In this document: positions 51,408 to 57,020 of the stretch, one piece after another
Layout of the letters: each line of letters starts with the position of its first letter
Position numbering within the stretch: position 1 is the stretch's first letter
From: JANMDS01 sp031430575
Lineage (GTDB): Bacteria; Pseudomonadota; Gammaproteobacteria; Burkholderiales; Casimicrobiaceae
Direction: 5' to 3'
Assembly (NCBI GenBank): GCA_031430575.1
Contig: JANPBT010000055.1
Location: 1 to 57,020 of the forward strand
DNA length: 57,020 nucleotides
Program-made: the position numbers and the translations under genes
The notes under the pieces: generated by a model
What the model was told of the DNA's origin: nothing
The model's input: only the letters and a program-made list of their open reading frames with translations
Database searches by the model: none

Positions 51408-52962
51408 AGTGTAGCGAACTGGAATGGGATCAGGGGCTACAACCACGGTAAAGCACTGGGAGAGCGGCCTCAAAGTGTAGCGAACTGGAATGGGATCAGG
51501 GGCTACAACCATGGGGTATTGACATACACCAAACTTGGGAGTGTAGCGAACTGGAATGGGATCAGGGGCTACAACGTAGGTAGCGAACCTATGCCGTAAA
51601 TCCATAGTGTAGCGAACTGGAATGGGATCAGGGGCTACAACCAGAGAAACGCGCTTGAACTAAATAAGATTAGTGTAGCGAACTGGAATGGGATCAGGGG
51701 CTACAACACCCAGCAATAGAGTTTGCCTACGACCCAGAGTGTAGCGAACTGGAATGGGATCAGGGGCTACAACGCCTTACACTATCACCAGCCACCAAGG
51801 TTGAGTGTAGCGAACTGGAATGGGATCAGGGGCTACAACAGCGCGATGCGCTCGCTCGTTGGCACGTTGAGTGTAGCGAACTGGAATGGGATCAGGGGCT
51901 ACAACCACGGCGGTCGCGTGTGGGTGCTGCATATCAGTGTAGCGAACTGGAATGGGATCAGGGGCTACAACCTCGGATATAAAATTGTTACAGCGCACGA
52001 TAGTGTAGCGAACTGGAATGGGATCAGGGGCTACAACACGCAATCGGCGGCAGCCGCGTTGCGCCGCAGTGTAGCGAACTGGAATGGGATCAGGGGCTAC
52101 AACTTGCATCCGCAAGCGGTTCGGCCTCAAGGTAGTGTAGCGAACTGGAATGGGATCAGGGGCTACAACCCTACCGCCGGTGCTAACAACGCCGTGCGAA
52201 GTGTAGCGAACTGGAATGGGATCAGGGGCTACAACACAGCTAATTGACAAGATGCTGAAAGATGAAGTGTAGCGAACTGGAATGGGATCAGGGGCTACAA
52301 CATCTACCTTCGATTTCGTCATGCAAAACTTAGTGTAGCGAACTGGAATGGGATCAGGGGCTACAACAGATTTCTGCGATCACTAAAGCGACGGCACAGT
52401 GAAGCGAACTGGAATGGGATCAGGGGCTACAACGTGATCGCCGTATTCTTGGGCTTGACGATTAGTGTAGCGAACTGGAATGGGATCAGGGGCTACAACA
52501 CACGTACTGCAACTACCTTACCTGCGGCGAGTGTAGCGAACTGGAATGGGATCAGGGGCTACAACGCGATCAATGACGGCGGCTTTAACGGCTAAAAGTG
52601 TAGCGAACTGGAATGGGATCAGGGGCTACAACTGTTTGTAATAAATAGTTCCGGCTATGACGAGTGTAGCGAACTGGAATGGGATCAGGGGCTACAACCG
52701 GCGGGCTTGAATGCGCTTACCAGCGCATAGTGTAGCGAACTGGAATGGGATCAGGGGCTACAACTCAAACGGCCACCACCACGTAATCCGTAGGAGTGTA
52801 GCGAACTGGAATGGGATCAGGGGCTACAACCCACCTTTAACGACGCAGCATTGTGTTTGAAGTGTAGCGAACTGGAATGGGATCAGGGGCTACAACTAAG
52901 CGATGATAACCGCGTCAACCATATCGAGTGTAGCGAACTGGAATGGGATCAGGGGCTACAAC
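51408..52962 (-). CRISPR. Type II-C CRISPR array, 24 repeats, 23 spacers
   Basis: Repeats of 36 bp (crRNA sense starts GTTGTAGCCCCTGATCCC and ends TTCGCTACACT) alternate with 30-bp spacers, period 66, with one 31-bp spacer (52566-52596). Repeats start at 51408, 51474, 51540 and so on to 52927. All are identical by eye except the 16th (52398), with one T to A change. The sense strand is set by the tracrRNA anti-repeat and by the terminator at 51362-51396. The repeat ends in TACACT, -10-like, at the place where Neisseria repeats carry internal promoters. Spacer 52500-52529 contains TTACCTGCGGCG, part of the dispersed genomic motif. Confidence 0.98.
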
Positions 52963-53031
52963 CGACGCGAGTGCGCCCCCTCTCGGGGGCACCCGCGCAT
53001 CGAGTGGCTGCGCCACAGGTCACTAAAAAAT
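52963..53031. other. Array-flanking region with GC-rich hairpin
   Basis: Directly after the last repeat a hairpin GTG..CCCCC-TCTC-GGGGG..CAC (52970-52992) and a degenerate motif copy (CTGCGCCACAGGTC, 53008-53021) occur. In the minus-strand sense this is upstream of the array and so is the expected leader side, but I see no clear promoter. Confidence 0.4.
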
Positions 53032-53087
53032 CAATACCTGCGGCGCAGATTTGCCATTTTTGAGCCATTTCTGCGCCGCAGGTATTG
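53032..53087. repeat. Inverted pair of dispersed motifs beside the CRISPR array
   Basis: Arms CAATACCTGCGGCGCAG (53032-53048) and complement (53071-53087), with one more paired base and a loop of about 20 bases. It separates the array from the glycosyltransferase gene. Confidence 0.85.
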
Positions 53088-53255
53088 CCCAAATCCACGT
53101 CAAAACGCCCGACTCTCAAGATTGAGATACAACCTTGCCGCGCGGTCTCCTGCTGGGGCGGCTTACTGCCCGTGCTGCGAGCACATCGCGCGCGCCCGCC
53201 GGTGAAGTAGCGCTTTATGATGAAATCAAGCTCTGCGCCAGCATGAGGTCTTGCA

Positions 53256-54548
53256 ATGTTTAGTGTTTTTACGCCAACGCATAATGCGCGTTTTTTAAGC
53301 GATACGTTTCAGTCTTTACTTCAGCAAACGCGCACCGATTGGGAATGGCTCTTGGTGCCAAACAATGGCGCGGTGATTCCCGATGAAATTGCTGCGCATG
53401 CGCAGGTGCGGGTGATGCCAGCGCCAGATTGGGTCTCGCGCTTGGGCGTGGGCGCATTGAAGCGATTTGCTTGCGAGCATTGTGCGGGCGATTGGTTTGT
53501 TGAGCTTGATCATGATGATTTTTTGATGCCTGAGGCACTGGCTGAGCTCGCGCTCGCGGCAGAAGCAGGCGCGGGTTTCGTTTACTCTGATTGCGCAAAT
53601 TTCCGGGCTGATTTTTCAAGCGAAATTTTTGATGCGGCGTATGGCTGGGAGAGCTACCCAGTGGAATTTGCGGGCATTTCTTATACGGCCATGCGATCTT
53701 TTGCGGCGAACGCGAGCTCGCTGCATCAAATCTATTACGCGCCTAATCATTTTCGGGCATGGCATCGCGATGCTTATCAAAAATCAGGCGGGCATGATTC
53801 ATCGATGCCGGTGGCCGATGACCATGATTTGGTCTGCCGCACTTATCTGGCGGGCGTGCCTTTCACCCACATCGCGAAATGCCTTTACCTTTATCGCTTG
53901 ATCGAAGGTGGTGAAAATACTTACATCAAACGCAACGCCGAAATTCAAACGCGGCAGCAAGCGCTTTCCAATCAATACGTCTACGCGCTGATCGAGGAGT
54001 GGGCAAGGCGCGAGGCATTGCCGATTTACGATTTGGGCGGCGCACACAATTGCCCCCCGGGTTTTCTCAGCGTTGATCTGGTGGGCGCAGACGTTAATTG
54101 TGATATTCGCAATGGCTTGCCCTTTGCATCAGATTCGGTCGGGTGCATCCGTGCATTTGATTTCTTGGAGCATATTCCGACCTGCGTCGATTCGGCTTGC
54201 AATCATGGGGCAGATGGCGCAAGCGCGCGCTGCGTGGTGGGCGTGATGAATGAAATTTATCGGGTATTGGCGCCCGGCGGTTGGCTCATTTCGCGCACGC
54301 CCTCAACCGACGGGCGCGGCGCATTTCAAGACCCAACGCACGTCTCTTACTGGAACCCGAATTCATTTTGGTATTACACCCGTCGCGAGCAGGCGCGATT
54401 TGTGCCGGGCATCACCGCAAAATTTCAGGCGGCGCGCATCTGGCAATCATTCCCAACTGAGTGGCACAAAACCCACAATATTTTGTACGTTTACGCTGAT
54501 TTAGTCGCGCTAAAAGGGCAGCGCCAGCCCGGCATAAAGGAAATTTGA
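53256..54548 (+). CDS. Glycosyltransferase family 2 - methyltransferase fusion
   Basis: 430 residues. The N-terminal GT2 domain (FSVFTPTHNARFLSDTFQSLL..DWEWLLVPNNG) has a DxD-like metal site in FVELDHDDFLMPEAL and a typical later HRDAYQKSGG and DDHDLVCRTYLAG. From about residue 255 follows a SAM-methyltransferase-like domain: YDLGGAHNCPPGFLSVDL, FASDSVGCIRAFDFLEHI, NEIYRVLAPGGWLISRTPS. It probably builds or caps a surface glycan. It lies upstream of a secreted protein and a collagen-like protein in the same direction, which suggests it may decorate them. Confidence 0.85.
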   Translation: MFSVFTPTHNARFLSDTFQSLLQQTRTDWEWLLVPNNGAVIPDEIAAHAQVRVMPAPDWVSRLGVGALKRFACEHCAGDWFVELDHDDFLMPEALAELALAAEAGAGFVYSDCANFRADFSSEIFDAAYGWESYPVEFAGISYTAMRSFAANASSLHQIYYAPNHFRAWHRDAYQKSGGHDSSMPVADDHDLVCRTYLAGVPFTHIAKCLYLYRLIEGGENTYIKRNAEIQTRQQALSNQYVYALIEEWARREALPIYDLGGAHNCPPGFLSVDLVGADVNCDIRNGLPFASDSVGCIRAFDFLEHIPTCVDSACNHGADGASARCVVGVMNEIYRVLAPGGWLISRTPSTDGRGAFQDPTHVSYWNPNSFWYYTRREQARFVPGITAKFQAARIWQSFPTEWHKTHNILYVYADLVALKGQRQPGIKEI

Positions 54549-54632
54549 AATCCTAGGATATTTCAATATAAAAATACCCTTTTGGGATAATTTCAACCTA
54601 AAATGTTCCTTTCCGTATTCAATTAATCCGCT

Positions 54633-55415
54633 TTGAGTCCTCGTTCGCCGACAAATTTGCTCAAAATTACGATTGCAGGCTTCAGCCTCGCGGTGCTCAA
54701 TGCTTTCGCAGCCACACAAACAACGGTTGACCCCACAACCGTGCTCTCGCTTGGCAATGGCGAGCTCGATTTGTGTTGCGGCGATTTACTCATCGCAGGC
54801 CGATTAGAAATCGGCAACGGGCGCATTCGTAATGCGCGCACGATCCGCATCGCGCCGACCGGCACGCTCGCGGCTGGCAACGGCCAGATCGAAATCGGTG
54901 GAAGCTTTGAAAACGAAGGAAGTTTTCAAGCTGGCACCAGCGTGGTGAGCTTCGTTGACCTCGACTGCGCAATCCCTAATCGCCAAATCACTGGCTCAAA
55001 CCAATTTTCGAGTCTCATCGTCAATAGCAGTATTGGGCAATCGCTCAGCTTTCCCGCTGGGCTCACGCAAACCGTAAGCCAACGATTAGTTCTGACCGGA
55101 ACCCTAGCGCTCGCACTGCCGCTCAATGGCGCACCCGCAGGCACGGCATGGAACATCAACCTGCTACCGAGCGCGACGCAAACCATCACCAACGTGGCCG
55201 TTACCGACGGCGCTGCCACCGGACAATATCTCGCGCCCACGCAGACTAATCGCGGCATCGGAAGTGCCGTGCGTTGGTTTATAGAAGAAGCGAAAGAAGT
55301 GCCGCTGAGCATCGCTGCACTGACCACGATTTTGATTGCATTTCTCGCAATGCTGCACTTGCGCTTTGCGCAGGCTCGGCGCGCGCGCATCCGTTTAATT
55401 GGAAGAAATTTATGA
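54633..55415 (+). CDS. Exported Gly/Asn-rich beta protein with C-terminal membrane tail
   Basis: 260 residues from TTG 54633. The signal peptide runs to about AFA-ATQ. The body has short beta-strand repeats with G-N/G turns (LSLGNGELDL, LEIGNGRIRN, LAAGNGQIEI), suggesting a beta-solenoid. Near the end lies a hydrophobic helix (VPLSIAALTTILIAFLAMLHL) and a basic tail (ARRARIRLIGRN), like a sorting or anchor signal. Its stop overlaps the next start (ATGA). The family is not recognised; a surface-associated structural role is likely. Confidence 0.6.
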   Translation: MSPRSPTNLLKITIAGFSLAVLNAFAATQTTVDPTTVLSLGNGELDLCCGDLLIAGRLEIGNGRIRNARTIRIAPTGTLAAGNGQIEIGGSFENEGSFQAGTSVVSFVDLDCAIPNRQITGSNQFSSLIVNSSIGQSLSFPAGLTQTVSQRLVLTGTLALALPLNGAPAGTAWNINLLPSATQTITNVAVTDGAATGQYLAPTQTNRGIGSAVRWFIEEAKEVPLSIAALTTILIAFLAMLHLRFAQARRARIRLIGRNL

Positions 55416-57020
55416 GCTTAGAAAACCCAACAAACCTTTTAAACGGAAGCTCAAATATGAAACTCGCCGTCGTGCCGCAAAGCCTGCGGCGCGCTGAGGC
55501 TGCGCGCGCAATCGTGGGCCCACGATACGCGGTGGCGCATCGGCAGTTTTTCGTGCGCCCGATTTTTGCAAGCTTGATCTTCGCAGCGATTAGCGCCCCG
55601 CTTTCCGCCGCTGATGTGGTGGCACTTTGCGCCCCCGCCGCTGGCAGCGTGGTAATCAAGCAATGCGGCGCGCAAGCTTCAACCGCGATTTTTGAATCCG
55701 CCGGGAGCATCCTCTTCCCCGGCATACTCGCCGCTGCGCCGCAGCCGATGTTTATGTGCTACGACCCGAGCACGGCCCGCTTAGGGCCATGCCTCACCGC
55801 GCCGATCGGGCCGCAGGGAGCGCAAGGCGCTCAAGGCAGCGCGGGTAGCGCCGGTGCGCAAGGGTTTCAAGGAAGTGTGGGCGCAATTGGTGGCGCTGGC
55901 GCACAAGGTTTTCAAGGGTTTCAAGGGCTTATTGGTGTGCAGGGCGTTGTCGGCGCGCAGGGTTTTCAAGGCGTCGTTGGTGCAACGGGTGCTTTAGGTG
56001 CGCAAGGATTTCAAGGTATCGTTGGTGTGCAAGGCGTTCAAGGGGTCGTCGGTGCGGTCGGAGCCGTAGGGGCGCAGGGTTTTCAAGGCGTTCTCGGTGC
56101 AACGGGTGCTGTAGGTGCGCAGGGCGTTGTCGGTTCAACCGGCGCGACCGGGCCGCAAGGTTTTCAAGGCGCTGTAGGTGCAACTGGCGTTGCAGGCGCG
56201 CAGGGATTTCAAGGTAACGCCGGTGCGGTAGGCGCAACGGGTGCAGTCGGAGCGCAGGGATTTCAAGGTAACGCCGGTGCAGTAGGCGCAACCGGTACTG
56301 CGGGTGCGCAAGGTTTTCAAGGTAACTCTGGTGCAGTAGGCGCAACTGGCGCAGTCGGTGCAACCGGTGCTATCGGACCAGCGGGCGCAACCGGCGCGAC
56401 CGGTGCAGCTGGAGCGCAGGGATTTCAAGGCAATGCGGGCGCAACTGGTGCAACTGGCATTGCAGGCGCGCAAGGATTTCAAGGTAACGCCGGTGCGGTA
56501 GGAGCAACCGGTGCTATTGGGCCGACAGGTTCAACCGGCGCAACCGGTACTACAGGTGCACAAGGATTTCAAGGTAACGCCGGTGCAGTAGGCGCAACTG
56601 GCGCGGTCGGTGCAACCGGTGCTATTGGACCAGCGGGCGCAACCGGTGCTGTCGGAGCGCAGGGATTTCAAGGCAACTCGGGTGCAACAGGTGCAACAGG
56701 TGCTATTGGACCGACAGGTTCAACCGGCGCAACCGGTACTGCGGGTGCGCAAGGATTTCAAGGTAACGCGGGCGCGGCAGGAGCAACCGGTGCTATTGGA
56801 CCGACAGGTTCAACCGGCGCAACCGGTGCGACCGGTGCTGTCGGAACGCAGGGATTTCAAGGCAATGCGGGCACAACCGGAGCAACTGGCGTTGCAGGCG
56901 CGCAGGGATTTCAAGGCAACTCTGGTGCGGTAGGTGCAACAGGTGCTATAGGTGCTATTGGACCGACGGGTTCAACCGGCGCAACCGGTACTGCGGGTGC
57001 GCAAGGATTTCAAGGTAACG
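55412..57020 (+). CDS. Collagen-like repeat protein (truncated by window end)
   Basis: At least 536 codons, no stop before the edge. ATG 55412 overlaps the previous stop and has GGAAGAAATTT upstream. A hydrophobic export segment (IFASLIFAAISAPLSA) follows a long N-region. A short domain with several Cys (VVALCAPAAG, VIKQCGAQAS, MFMCYDPSTARLGPCL) precedes uninterrupted G-X-Y triplets from about residue 133: G-AQ, G-FQ, G-NA, G-AV, G-AT. The triplet blocks repeat around GAQGFQGN. Pro is rare and Thr/Ala/Gln are frequent, as in bacterial collagens that form triple helices without hydroxyproline. It is probably a surface fibre. Confidence 0.9.
   Translation, partial: MSLENPTNLLNGSSNMKLAVVPQSLRRAEAARAIVGPRYAVAHRQFFVRPIFASLIFAAISAPLSAADVVALCAPAAGSVVIKQCGAQASTAIFESAGSILFPGILAAAPQPMFMCYDPSTARLGPCLTAPIGPQGAQGAQGSAGSAGAQGFQGSVGAIGGAGAQGFQGFQGLIGVQGVVGAQGFQGVVGATGALGAQGFQGIVGVQGVQGVVGAVGAVGAQGFQGVLGATGAVGAQGVVGSTGATGPQGFQGAVGATGVAGAQGFQGNAGAVGATGAVGAQGFQGNAGAVGATGTAGAQGFQGNSGAVGATGAVGATGAIGPAGATGATGAAGAQGFQGNAGATGATGIAGAQGFQGNAGAVGATGAIGPTGSTGATGTTGAQGFQGNAGAVGATGAVGATGAIGPAGATGAVGAQGFQGNSGATGATGAIGPTGSTGATGTAGAQGFQGNAGAAGATGAIGPTGSTGATGATGAVGTQGFQGNAGTTGATGVAGAQGFQGNSGAVGATGAIGAIGPTGSTGATGTAGAQGFQGN

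Larger units (their letters stand above)
3317..53087. repeat. Family entry: ~40 copies of a dispersed near-palindromic motif
   Basis: Consensus AATACCTGCGGCGCAGATTT; the core CTGCG-G/C-CGCAG is an odd palindrome, and the flanks AATAC and GATTT give it direction. Copies in + orientation start at 3317, 5194, 8358, 11143, 14017, 14103, 14516, 16814, 18491, 19020, 20390, 22307, 23823, 25251, 29716, 31899, 40644, 41814, 46656, 50405, 53035. Copies in - orientation start at 13312, 14072, 15436, 20360, 20552, 23839, 29128, 30929, 31844, 33966, 35339, 36034, 39439, 40672, 42339, 46638, 47164, 50918, 53071. A few carry one changed base. About half lie inside genes. The list was made by eye and a motif search could add degenerate copies, for example near 48006 and 53008. 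Confidence 0.92.

Noticed and set aside
51576..51605. A spacer containing GTAGCGAAC, also found in the repeat.
   Set aside because: Only nine bases and no further similarity, so probably chance rather than a broken repeat.
51405..53063. Long open frames over the CRISPR array on both strands, with repeated peptides SVANWNGIRGYN and VVAPDPIPVRYT.
   Set aside because: The repeat-spacer period of 66 bp is a multiple of three, so frames stay open by arithmetic. No start signals or domains; this is the array.
55781..56482. Minus-strand frames opposite the collagen-like gene.
   Set aside because: They are reverse readings of the low-complexity G-X-Y repeats.
1..57020. tRNA or rRNA genes, prophage or integrase attachment sites.
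   Set aside because: None could be seen; I cannot exclude a degenerate attachment site.

Overview
The window looks like a chromosomal segment of a betaproteobacterium, most likely of the order Burkholderiales. The main reason is the gene order mdh / gntR-sdhCDAB-sdhE-gltA-odhA-odhB-lpd-zapE. Supporting signs are an acnD/prpF-type methylcitrate pathway and Bug-type solute-binding proteins. Base composition is moderate, by eye a little above half GC, with no obvious foreign block.

Layout. 1-2007: a probable IS4-type transposase fragment at the edge, two small lipoproteins, a HEPN-like protein and repeat debris. 2066-9379: an aminotransferase, a berberine-bridge-type flavin oxidase, a large winged-helix/STAND ATPase regulator facing two related small exported peptides across an inverted-repeat operator, and an aldo/keto reductase. 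9443-13988: a MarR regulator divergent from a gentisate pathway (hydroxybenzoate 6-hydroxylase type monooxygenase, Bug protein, gentisate dioxygenase, fumarylpyruvate hydrolase). 14131-19554: small proteins, an AcuI/YhdH reductase, a PH-domain protein, zapE and lpd. 17035-30808: the TCA core on the minus strand, with mdh divergent; the gntR-first sdh operon and mdh share a region carrying a 21-bp palindrome. 30818-42774: a CitE-like lyase, then the methylcitrate genes prpB, prpC, acnD and prpF, interrupted by small cargo genes, then vapBC and a DUF3617 protein. 42799-46608: an aconitase continuous in one frame with a transmembrane segment and a periplasmic OmpA domain. 46718-52962: a compact type II-C CRISPR-Cas locus: a tracrRNA divergent from cas9, then cas9-cas1-cas2, then 24 repeats whose functional strand is the minus strand. 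53256-57020: a glycosyltransferase/methyltransferase fusion, an exported glycine-rich protein and a long collagen-like protein that runs off the window.

The most striking signal is not a gene. A motif of consensus AATACCTGCGGCGCAGATTT with near-palindromic core CTGCG(G/C)CGCAG occurs about 40 times, in both orientations roughly equally. It lies between genes, as inverted pairs that form hairpins or an intrinsic terminator, and inside about 16 reading frames including cas9 and cas1. Part of it also appears in one CRISPR spacer. Its density, pairing at gene ends and tolerance inside genes resemble a DNA-uptake-sequence-like motif or a short palindromic element. The second standout is the aconitase-OmpA fusion, which would tether a TCA enzyme to the envelope if it is real.
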